From Pontibacter sp. SGAir0037 (GTDB lineage Bacteria > Bacteroidota > Bacteroidia > Cytophagales > Hymenobacteraceae): a DNA stretch of 64,000 bases. The position numbers were made by a program, and so were the translations under genes. The notes beneath the pieces are model-generated. The model did not search any database. It saw only the letters and a program-made list of their open reading frames with translations, and was not told where the DNA came from. The stretch covers positions 4,464,001 through 4,528,000 of the forward strand of contig NZ_CP028092.1 in assembly GCF_005491705.1 (NCBI RefSeq), written 5' to 3'. Positions 50,819 through 58,272 of this stretch are shown here, in pieces; within the stretch, counting starts at the first letter, position 1, and every line of letters starts with the position of its first letter.

Positions 50819-52069
50819 ATGATAGACGTTGATAAATGGGCGGAAATTTATAATACTGTAAAAAAGCACAAGCTTCGCACAGCACTTACTGCCTTTGGTG
50901 TTTTCTGGGGCATCTTTATGCTGGTGCTGTTGCTGGGGGCAGGCAAAGGGCTGGAGAATGGTATAACAAAAGAATTTAACGTGGCTAAGAACGCTGTGTT
51001 TGTGTGGTCGCAGCGCACCAGCATTCCTTATATGGGCTTTCAGGCTGGCCGCTACATCCGCATGACAAACGAAGATGTAGAGGCTGTCCGGGCTAACCTG
51101 CCAGAGGCGGCAGTGGTTGCCCCCAGTAACCAGCTTTGGGGAAGCTTTGCAGTTACATATGGTACAAAAAGCTCTTCTTTTACAGTGAACGGAGAAACCC
51201 AGGACCTGCTGTTTATAAAGCCATTGGAGGTAAACACCGGTCGCTTTTTAAACAAGATCGATGTAAAAGAACGGCGTAAAGTGGCAGTTGTAGGGCCGCG
51301 TGTGCTGGAAGTGCTGTTTGAAAAAGGCGAGAATCCTATCGGGAAATATATCAACATCAAGGGAAACCACTTTAAAATTGTTGGCACCTTTAAGCCCATA
51401 GGCACAGACGAAGATGTGGTGCAGGATGCACAGGTAATCTATATTCCTACCACAACCTTACAGCAAAGCTTTAACCAACCCAATTTCATCGGATCTATTG
51501 CGCTTATTCCCCAGGAAGGTATTCCGGCATCGGTAGTAGAAAGTAAAGCAAAACTATTGCTGAGCAAGCGGCACCGTGTGGCTCCGGAAGATGTAAAGGC
51601 CTTTGGCTCGGCCAATGTAGAAGAAGAGTTTAAAGAAATACAAGGGCTTTTTGCCGGAATAGCCGGTTTTAGCTGGTTGGTTAGCATCGGAACTATATTG
51701 GCAGGGATTATTGGTGTGGGCAACATTATGCTGATAGTAGTGAAGGAACGGACCAAAGAAATAGGTGTGCGCAAGGCTCTTGGAGCTACGCCTTTTTCCA
51801 TTATCAGCCTTATCATGCAGGAATCGATTGTGATAACTGGTCTGGCAGGTTATGTAGGTCTGTTGGCAGGTACGGGGCTTATTGCTTTTATAGATTACTT
51901 GATGGTGAAGTTTGAGGTACAGGCAGGCTTTTTCGGTAATCCGGAAGTAAATCCGGGTATAGCCATAGCTGCCGTAACAGTATTGGTCGTGGCTGGGGCA
52001 TTAGCCGGGCTTATTCCGGCTACCAAAGCTGCCCGTGTTAATCCGGTGGTGGCTTTAAAAGATGAGTAA
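50819..52069 (+). CDS. FtsX/MacB-type ABC permease, copy 2
   Basis: A 416-residue paralogue of the preceding permease: same opening (MIDVDKWAEIYNTVKKHKLR), the same N-terminal helix, then a diverged periplasmic domain (about 50-275). The conserved C-terminal block VKERTKEIGVRKALGATPFS and PATKAARVNPVVALKDE follow. The two probably form a heterodimer around the single ATPase, with the diverged periplasmic parts contacting the adaptor or substrate. It lies 33 bases after copy 1 and 49 bases before the adaptor gene. Confidence 0.92.
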   Translation: MIDVDKWAEIYNTVKKHKLRTALTAFGVFWGIFMLVLLLGAGKGLENGITKEFNVAKNAVFVWSQRTSIPYMGFQAGRYIRMTNEDVEAVRANLPEAAVVAPSNQLWGSFAVTYGTKSSSFTVNGETQDLLFIKPLEVNTGRFLNKIDVKERRKVAVVGPRVLEVLFEKGENPIGKYINIKGNHFKIVGTFKPIGTDEDVVQDAQVIYIPTTTLQQSFNQPNFIGSIALIPQEGIPASVVESKAKLLLSKRHRVAPEDVKAFGSANVEEEFKEIQGLFAGIAGFSWLVSIGTILAGIIGVGNIMLIVVKERTKEIGVRKALGATPFSIISLIMQESIVITGLAGYVGLLAGTGLIAFIDYLMVKFEVQAGFFGNPEVNPGIAIAAVTVLVVAGALAGLIPATKAARVNPVVALKDE

Positions 52070-52118
52070 GCTGGTAAGCATTTAAAAAGTAACAAAGAAT
52101 TCTAATTTTTATAATCCT

Positions 52119-53213
52119 ATGAAAAAGGTATTGCTAAGTGTATTTGTGCTCATCTTTCTGGCTTTATCAGCGTGGCTGGGATACTATTTTTACAATAAGT
52201 CTAACACTGACCCCATTGTGTACCAAACAGAGGCACCTTTTGAGACGGATATTATAAAGAAAACGGTTGCTACAGGTTCTATAGTGCCCCGCAAAGAAGT
52301 AGTGGTTAAGTCGCAGGTATCGGGTGTGGTGGAAGAGCTGTATGTAGAGGCCGGGCAGACGGTGAAGAAAGGGCAGCTGCTGGCCAAGATCAGGATCGTG
52401 CCCAACATCGTGAATGTAAACAATGCTGAAAATGCCCTGGAGACGGCAAGAATAAACTTTGAAGAGGCCAAACGGGAACTGGAGCGTTACGATGAGCTGT
52501 ACCAGCAGAAAGTAGTGGCGGAGCAGGAATACCGCAAATACAAAGCCGACTATAACCTAAAGCGCGAAGCACTGCAATCAGCAGAAAATAACCTGCAACT
52601 GGTGCGTGAGGGGGCCTCAAAACGAAATGGGCAGTCTTCTAACCTCGTGCTTTCAACTATAGACGGCATGCTACTGGATGTGCCCGTAAAAGTAGGTACC
52701 TCTATTATAGAGCGCAACAATTTTAACGAAGGCACTACCATTGCTTCGGTAGCTGATATGCGCAGCCTGGTATTTGAAGGTAAGATTGATGAATCGGAGG
52801 TAGGCAAATTAAAAGAGGGCATGGATCTGCTGCTAACTATAGGAGCTATAGAAGGCAAAATTTACAATGCGAAACTGGAGTACATTGCTCCGAAAGGAGC
52901 CTTGGAAGAAGGTGCTATTAAGTTTCCGATAAGAGCACAGGTGCTTTTAAGCGAAAAAGACTTTTTAAGAGCCGGCTATAGTGCCAATGCGGATATTGTG
53001 CTGGATAAAAGAGAAAAGGTTGTGGCCGTAAAAGAGAGCATGCTGTTATTCGAGAAAGATGCCACGTTTGTGGAAGTGGAGAAAGCGCCTCAGGTATTTG
53101 AAAAACGGCAGGTTAAAACTGGCCTTTCCGATGGCATTAACATCGAAATTGTATCAGGGCTGCAGAAAACCGAGAAAATCAAGGTTCCTACATCTACGGT
53201 AGCTGCTATTTAA
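52119..53213 (+). CDS. RND/MacA-type periplasmic adaptor (HlyD family)
   Basis: A 364-residue membrane-fusion protein. It has an N-terminal anchor helix (residues 3-24), a lipoyl/biotinyl-like domain split around a coiled-coil hairpin (GVVEELYVEAGQTVKKGQLLAKI before; SNLVLSTIDGMLLDVPVKVG after, with helices at about 110-170), then a beta-barrel domain. It bridges inner-membrane permeases to an outer-membrane channel, as MacA does with MacB and TolC. No TolC-type gene is in this window, so the channel is shared or encoded elsewhere. It ends the four-gene exporter operon. Confidence 0.92.
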   Translation: MKKVLLSVFVLIFLALSAWLGYYFYNKSNTDPIVYQTEAPFETDIIKKTVATGSIVPRKEVVVKSQVSGVVEELYVEAGQTVKKGQLLAKIRIVPNIVNVNNAENALETARINFEEAKRELERYDELYQQKVVAEQEYRKYKADYNLKREALQSAENNLQLVREGASKRNGQSSNLVLSTIDGMLLDVPVKVGTSIIERNNFNEGTTIASVADMRSLVFEGKIDESEVGKLKEGMDLLLTIGAIEGKIYNAKLEYIAPKGALEEGAIKFPIRAQVLLSEKDFLRAGYSANADIVLDKREKVVAVKESMLLFEKDATFVEVEKAPQVFEKRQVKTGLSDGINIEIVSGLQKTEKIKVPTSTVAAI

Positions 53214-53236
53214 ATGGGAGGTTTGGCTCGCTGGGC

Positions 53237-53797
53237 TTAGATCATGCTGCTCTCACGCTCAGGTTCCAGCCTCGTAACGCCTTCGGTCATCCAGCAGTCT
53301 TTAAACATGCCCCGGTTCTGTTTCGCTAAAATAAACAGATAAGCAGTTTCGTCGCCATCCTTATCTGTTACTACCACCAATTGGTAAGCAGTATCGTCGG
53401 TTATGATTAACTTACCTTTTTTGGATGATTTAAAGTTTAGCATTGGCCGGTAGGCTGGTTCCCGCACCAGCAGCCTGAAATGATTGACAGGCCCTAGCTG
53501 TACCCTGCTCATAGGAGAAGAAAAGTTGAAAACTGTAATTATTCCGCTGTCGCTTCTGTCGTTCTGCTGAAGGGCTTTTAGCTGAATGTTGATAACATCG
53601 CGCGGTGTTAAAGTCTTAGATGGCTGTACATAACTCCATTTGGACGTAGATCCTGTTTCAGCTTCGGCTCCCCTGTATACGGCATAATGTTGTACATCCT
53701 GGTATGGCTTTGATGGTACCAGCATCCAGACCATAGCCAGTAAAAGCACCCCTACACCAATTAGAAGTTTATCTAATATGTTCTCAAACCCTCTCAT
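53237..53797 (-). CDS. Membrane-anchored protein resembling DUF4864
   Basis: A 186-residue protein with one N-terminal transmembrane helix (about residues 12-28, LIGVGVLLLAMVWMLV). The central part INIQLKALQQNDRSDSGIIT, then FNFSSPMSRVQLGPVNHFRL and VREPAYRPM, follows the pattern of DUF4864, a small NTF2-like family with unknown role. The helical opening and conserved aromatic/proline positions support this. It is convergent with the adaptor gene, 23 bases between stops. Assignment is by pattern only. Confidence 0.65.
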   Translation of the reverse strand: MRGFENILDKLLIGVGVLLLAMVWMLVPSKPYQDVQHYAVYRGAEAETGSTSKWSYVQPSKTLTPRDVINIQLKALQQNDRSDSGIITVFNFSSPMSRVQLGPVNHFRLLVREPAYRPMLNFKSSKKGKLIITDDTAYQLVVVTDKDGDETAYLFILAKQNRGMFKDCWMTEGVTRLEPERESSMI

Positions 53798-53938
53798 GTT
53801 AAATATGTACTTTATTTAGAAGCTAATAGTTGTGTGTAAAGTGGTATTTAAGGGTGAGTAATTAATTTTAGCAGGTGAAAGGAAATATTCAGCATCAGAA
53901 AGAGCGGTGTGCGTATAAGCCTAAAGTGCTTTTTTCTA

Positions 53939-54715
53939 ATGATAAACATTCTCTCTAATAAAATAAGGCAGTATATACAAGAACTGCGGCAGCAATCGGA
54001 AGTGCAAAAGTTCAGCAAACGCTTTCCTAGAGTTGCAGATTTTATTTTTCAAAGGTTTCAAACCCGGTCGTTTACAGGCCTGCCACTTACACTGTTACTG
54101 CTGGGGTGCATGATCAACCTGGCTTTGCTTTCGCGGATAACCGAAGACGTGGTGCAGTCGGAGGGCATTGTAGTGGTAGATAAACACTTTACAGCCTTCC
54201 TCTATGATGCCAGAACAGGATGGCTCAGCAAAGCATTGTATATCATCACGCAGTTTGGCTCAAGGGCTTCTACATACATAGTGGGAGCTTTAGTTACGGC
54301 AATGGCCCTGTACCGCAGGAGCTATGCCTTTATACTCGCTTTCTGGCTCACAATGGCTGTTGTAGGCCTGTCGGTACAATATACCAAAAAGTACATTAGC
54401 CGCGACAGGCCTGTAGATGTAGGTTATTATGAAGAACCAAATTTCTCTTTCCCCAGCGGACATGCCACCACGGCTATCGCTCAATACGGTATAGTTGCAC
54501 ACCTGTTGCTTCAGGTATTCAGAGATCGCTGGAAGCGCAGGGTGGTCCTGTGGTTGATGGCAGTGTTGATTATAGCCATAGGGTTTAGCAGGATATACCT
54601 GGGGGTGCATTTTCTTTCAGACGTACTGGCTGGCTTTCTGCTGGGAGGGATGTGGCTGTTAACGGGTATTTCGCTGATAGAGATTATCAGCTTTAAGTAT
54701 AGAGAATCCTCCTGA
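53939..54715 (+). CDS. PAP2-family membrane phosphatase
   Basis: A 258-residue integral membrane phosphatase with about five to six transmembrane helices. The PAP2 motifs are complete: KKYISRDRP, FPSGHATT and SRIYLGVHFLSDVLAG. Unlike the other PAP2 gene in this window it has an N-terminal cytoplasmic extension (about 50 residues, rich in Arg, Lys and Gln) and no signal peptide. Likely substrates are lipid phosphates such as undecaprenyl diphosphate or phosphatidylglycerol phosphate; not decidable here. The ATG at 53939 is preferred over a GTG at 53909. Confidence 0.88.
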   Translation: MINILSNKIRQYIQELRQQSEVQKFSKRFPRVADFIFQRFQTRSFTGLPLTLLLLGCMINLALLSRITEDVVQSEGIVVVDKHFTAFLYDARTGWLSKALYIITQFGSRASTYIVGALVTAMALYRRSYAFILAFWLTMAVVGLSVQYTKKYISRDRPVDVGYYEEPNFSFPSGHATTAIAQYGIVAHLLLQVFRDRWKRRVVLWLMAVLIIAIGFSRIYLGVHFLSDVLAGFLLGGMWLLTGISLIEIISFKYRESS

Positions 54716-54984
54716 ACAATCTGTAAAATATAAAATTTGCGGGCTGCCTCTACATAGTAAAGCAAAAGGCATTACTTGAGCTAAGTAATTTGGTTTATGT
54801 TTCCCGGTAAAGAAGCTGGTTTTATAACTTAAATAAGTTTATATTGGGTATTAATAGAAATTATGTAAAAATTGTAACTAACTAAGTTGTTTAACGATAA
54901 AATAACTCTGATGCACCTACAGATGGAAACTCACGTGTTAAATAGAAGCATCTTTAATTTTTGTATAAATTAAAATATTGAGTT

Positions 54985-55308
54985 ATGGCAACTAAGAAAA
55001 ATAAATCAAGCCAAGTGGCTTCTGGTAAGAGTAGTATAGCAGGCACTTCCGGTAAGGGAGGCCTTGGTAATATCACAGGCAAACTTCAGGAATTTGGAAG
55101 CAGTACAGTACAGAAAGTAGGCAGCTTAAGCACTACCCAGAAAGTGGTGGGCGGCTCTTTGCTAGCTGTTGGAGCTGGTTGGCTGGCTGTTAATTCTATG
55201 AGCCCTGCCAGCAAGAACAAAATCAAACATCAGGTGAGCAGCCAGTTCGACAAGATCAAAGGTCTGGCTTCCTCATCGGCTTCTAAAAGCAACATAAGCA
55301 AAAGCTAA
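54985..55308 (+). CDS. Small Gly/Ser/Lys-rich membrane-associated protein
   Basis: A 107-residue protein of low complexity. The first 55 residues are rich in Gly, Ser, Lys and Thr, then one hydrophobic helix (about 58-75, GGSLLAVGAGWLAVNSM), then a Lys/Ser tail. I recognise no domain. Its own strong terminator at 55332 and regular codon use support a real gene. The tail and linker suggest an envelope-associated or disordered structural role; this is inference. Confidence 0.65.
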   Translation: MATKKNKSSQVASGKSSIAGTSGKGGLGNITGKLQEFGSSTVQKVGSLSTTQKVVGGSLLAVGAGWLAVNSMSPASKNKIKHQVSSQFDKIKGLASSSASKSNISKS

Positions 55309-55331
55309 GCATACGCTTAAGTAATTGCAGT

Positions 55332-55368
55332 ACAAAAGCCGGGCCTGTAAGCCCGGCTTTTGTGTTTT
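55332..55368 (+). terminator. Rho-independent terminator after the Gly/Ser/Lys-rich gene
   Basis: A 13-bp perfect stem (55332-55344 with 55351-55363, ACAAAAGCCGGGC with GCCCGGCTTTTGT) and 6-base loop, then GTTTT. Confidence 0.9.
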
Positions 55369-55454
55369 AAGTTTACAGAAACTAATGGTCTGCGTAATCC
55401 TATGCCTGATGTACTTGCGTATACTGTTCTTAAATTAAAAACGCTTATAAAACT

Positions 55455-55892
55455 ATGGCTATACTTAAAGCGCTGGCAAGTGGGCTGGCAGGAGCATGTG
55501 TGCTTACCTTATTGCACGAGACAACAAGACATACCGTACCCAATGCACCTAGAATGGACCTGTTGGGTATGCGTGCGATAGCAGATATCATGAAAGGTGC
55601 AGGTAAAGAACCGCCTGCTGACGACAAACTGCATCGTATGGCTATGGCTGGTGACATTGTTTCCAACTCTTTATACTACAGCCTGGCAGGTACAGGAAAC
55701 GGAGCATGGCTACGTGGCGCTTTGTTAGGTGCCGGAGCTGGCCTGGGAGCTATTGTGCTACCTGGTCCTTTAGGTTTGGGCGAAGCTCCTAGTAGCCGCA
55801 CTCCTCAAACCAAAGCCATGACATTCGGTTTATATCTGGCCGGAGGGCTTGTGGCTGCGGCAGTAGGGCATTTATTGGCTTCTGAAGATTAA
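55455..55892 (+). CDS. Small membrane protein of unknown function
   Basis: A 145-residue protein with about three to four hydrophobic helices separated by Gly/Ala-rich stretches (AILKALASGLAGACVLTLL at the start; RGALLGAGAGLGAIVLPGPLGL; FGLYLAGGLVAAAVGHLL at the end). A conserved-looking charged loop (RHTVPNAPRMDLLGMRAI) follows the first helix. No named domain recognised. A terminator separates it from the previous small membrane protein, so it is probably transcribed on its own. Its stop lies 26 bases from that of the convergent HTTM gene. Confidence 0.65.
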   Translation: MAILKALASGLAGACVLTLLHETTRHTVPNAPRMDLLGMRAIADIMKGAGKEPPADDKLHRMAMAGDIVSNSLYYSLAGTGNGAWLRGALLGAGAGLGAIVLPGPLGLGEAPSSRTPQTKAMTFGLYLAGGLVAAAVGHLLASED

Positions 55893-55917
55893 AAAAGGTG
55901 CGCCTTTAGCTCTCTGC

Positions 55918-57438
55918 TTACTCAGGCAGGTTAGCACAGGCGCACAACATTTCCCGGGTGGGTTCTGCCACCTGGTAATCAGGCAGCGAAGGCTCTTTCA
56001 TATAGACTACCTGTAGTTCTTTTACAGGCTGATCCGGGTGAGATTCATTCCAGCGGCGGACAAGGTAATTACAGTAGTAAGGGCGCATAAAAGAATTATG
56101 CACAAATAGATAATTCTCAGAGTATTTGCGCCATCTGTCGTTTTTAAACAGGGCCATAACAGAGGCAGGTTTAATATAATCTGCCTCTTTGCCTTGCTGA
56201 TTCAGATCCAGCATTTTGCCATCTTCTGTATGCCCCTCCAATACATACCAGCCATCATCTTTAAAAACGACAGGAGAAAACATACCCCAATGCTGGTCTA
56301 CGCGCAGTAAGTAACCAGCCCAGCGGGCATTATCCGGAAGCTTAGGTATGTTCTTTACCCCGGCACCTGTTAAATTCCACCAGAAACAGTACAAAAGAAC
56401 ACTTGCCACAAAAACATCCCGAAGCTGCCTTTTTAGGGGTGCAGAGATAAGGGGGCGGTGAATCTGAAGCTGAAAATTAACTGTAGCAGGGCTTTTAAAC
56501 CGTTGGAAAATGCGTTTAAACTGCCCGGTTTTAGGTCTCCTGAATGATGCCAGCAGCCGCTTATCAATCCAATCCATCACTTTAGGAGGCAGTAAACCTG
56601 CTACAGAAGCAATATTGATCAGATAAAACAGACCTACAAAAAGTGTAAGGCTGATTCCAATATGGAACATGAGCAGTACACTGACAACTACCATCCTGAA
56701 AAATGAATTGTAGAACGGAATCAGCAGGAGGAAAGGTATAATAAGCTCTGTATACCAAGTTGTAAGGGTAAGGAAGCGTAATAACTCAGGATATGGATAA
56801 ATCAGTTCTCCGCCAGGCATAAGAATCTGATCCAGACTTAATGCATAGTAGAGGGCAGTACCTTCGGAATTCCATTCAGGTGAATTTTTAAGCAGTGCGG
56901 TGCAAAAGTATACCAAGAATATCTGCATGATATAGGCTACCGTTGCTGCGCTGAAGTAGTTGGTGCTTTGTAGTTCGTTTTCAGGTTTGGCTTTTGTGGC
57001 GTCGTAAGAGTAGAACTTACCCCATGGCAGAAAAATAGCCCAGAAGAGCAGCATTCGGAGCAGGTCGTCGCCACCCTGTGAAATGAGTGTGTTCCGGTTC
57101 TGGAGCGACACAAGCAGGGTCCAGCTAACAACAGTAGCTAAACGGGTCTTGTAACCCACCAGTAAAAAAACGGCAAAAACAGCTGCTACAATAAAAAGCA
57201 CTGCCTGAACCTGCCATAAGCCGCTAAGAGAGTGAAGGGAGAAGAAATAAGGGTTCCAGGCAAAGCGATGGAGCACATGAAGAGGAAGTACACCTGTGTT
57301 GGAATAGTGGGCTTCAAGATCAGTAGACCGGATAGCAAGATCTGTTAAGATAATTCCAGCTACCCATATACGCATAAAAGCAAGTGCACGCAAGTCTACT
57401 GTGAATACCTTTCTTAAATATACCTCTAACTGCTTCAT
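55918..57438 (-). CDS. HTTM-domain membrane protein (vitamin-K-dependent gamma-carboxylase-like)
   Basis: A 506-residue polytopic protein with the horizontally-transferred transmembrane (HTTM) domain in its first ~300 residues. The opening FTVDLRALAFMRIWVAGIILTDLAIR, the lumenal HYSNTGVLPLH, YKTRLATVVSWTLLVSLQNRN and LLFWAIFLPWG are typical. A soluble C-terminal part (about 340-506) has WAGYLLRVDQHWGMFSPVVFKDDGWYVLEG and several tryptophans. Animal gamma-carboxylase shares the HTTM domain, but bacterial members have unknown activity. The ATG at 57438 (MKQLEVYL) fits the family start; an upstream ATG at 57489 would add 17 residues. A short hairpin with T-run follows its stop. Confidence 0.85.
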   Translation of the reverse strand: MKQLEVYLRKVFTVDLRALAFMRIWVAGIILTDLAIRSTDLEAHYSNTGVLPLHVLHRFAWNPYFFSLHSLSGLWQVQAVLFIVAAVFAVFLLVGYKTRLATVVSWTLLVSLQNRNTLISQGGDDLLRMLLFWAIFLPWGKFYSYDATKAKPENELQSTNYFSAATVAYIMQIFLVYFCTALLKNSPEWNSEGTALYYALSLDQILMPGGELIYPYPELLRFLTLTTWYTELIIPFLLLIPFYNSFFRMVVVSVLLMFHIGISLTLFVGLFYLINIASVAGLLPPKVMDWIDKRLLASFRRPKTGQFKRIFQRFKSPATVNFQLQIHRPLISAPLKRQLRDVFVASVLLYCFWWNLTGAGVKNIPKLPDNARWAGYLLRVDQHWGMFSPVVFKDDGWYVLEGHTEDGKMLDLNQQGKEADYIKPASVMALFKNDRWRKYSENYLFVHNSFMRPYYCNYLVRRWNESHPDQPVKELQVVYMKEPSLPDYQVAEPTREMLCACANLPE

Positions 57439-57533
57439 AATAGGATAAGGATGTTGTTGGTAGGCTAAAAAGTAAAAAGGCAAAAACACGAAGTGCTTGC
57501 CTTTTTACATATTTCGTACGATAGAGTTAATAA

Positions 57534-58088
57534 TTACATAGTAGTGCTTCCGCCGGTTGTGCCAGAAGTAGTACCACCTGTTGTAGTTCCGGTAGTTGTA
57601 CCAGTAGTTGTTCCTGTCGTAGTGCCAGTGGTAGTTCCGGTTGTTGTGCCAGTCGTATTACCAGTAGTTGTTCCGGTTGTAGTTCCACCTGTTGTCGTAC
57701 CAGTAGTGGTTCCGCCAGTTGTTGTACCGGTAGTAGTTCCAGTGGTAGTACCTGTTGTTGTTCCAGTGGTAGTACCAGTAGTGGTTCCAGTAGTTGTACC
57801 AGTTGTCATTCCAGTAGTTGTGCCACTTGTAGTACCAGATGTTGTTCCGGTAGTAGTAGTGCCAGAAGTGGTGCCGCTGGTAGTTCCGGTTGTGGTAGTA
57901 CCTGCAGTTGTACCAGTAGTAGTCGTTCCGGTAGTTGTGGTGCCATCAGTTGTTGTTCCTGATGTCGTGCCATAAGTATCAGTGTCGTCCATACCTTCGG
58001 TGCCCGTTGTGTTGTTAGCAGAGCAACCAGCTAAAACGGTGGCTACTACAAACGATGAAGCTAGAAGGTTTACAAATGTCTTTTTCAT
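57534..58088 (-). CDS. Thr/Gly-repeat lipoprotein
   Basis: A 184-residue predicted lipoprotein. The signal (MKKTFVNLLASS..) ends in LAGC with Cys22. After an acidic linker (GMDDTDTYG) the rest is almost only Thr and Gly in units of TTGT, TSGT or TTGG, ending GGSTTM. Such a sequence is probably unstructured or forms an extended beta-like filament on the surface. It is encoded by degenerate 12-base repeats, so the opposite strand also stays open for 160 codons (Val/Pro-rich), but that frame lacks any signal and is a shadow. The ATG at 58088 is used; a TTG three codons upstream is the only alternative. Confidence 0.75.
   Translation of the reverse strand: MKKTFVNLLASSFVVATVLAGCSANNTTGTEGMDDTDTYGTTSGTTTDGTTTTGTTTTGTTAGTTTTGTTSGTTSGTTTTGTTSGTTSGTTTGMTTGTTTGTTTGTTTGTTTGTTTGTTTGTTTGGTTTGTTTGGTTTGTTTGNTTGTTTGTTTGTTTGTTTGTTTGTTTGGTTSGTTGGSTTM
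57540..57990. repeat. Degenerate 12-base tandem repeat encoding Thr/Gly
   Basis: Plus-strand units of the form GTwGTwCCwGTw recur about 37 times with synonymous third-position changes. The repeat is in frame with the minus-strand Thr/Gly-rich protein. This composition is liable to slippage, so copy number may vary between strains. Confidence 0.8.
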
Positions 58089-58272
58089 AGATTTCAAGAT
58101 TGATTTAACAGTACATATTTTTTACATTCTAATTCACCTTTTACGGAGCTTCTCACAAATGGATAAAGAAATGTATAATTATGTTCTGTTTATCAGACTT
58201 TTATCTGTTGTTAAGGTATGGAAAATACGTATTAATACCTAAAAAAAGCTGCTTTGTAATATTCGATTTATA

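Noticed and set aside
55891..55907. Five-bp hairpin with T-run on the minus strand after the HTTM gene
   Set aside because: Probably a weak terminator, but the stem is too short to list as a separate feature.
57493..57975. 160-codon plus-strand Val/Pro-rich frame
   Set aside because: It is the reverse of the Thr/Gly codons of the minus-strand lipoprotein, has no signal or start context, and mirrors the repeat exactly.
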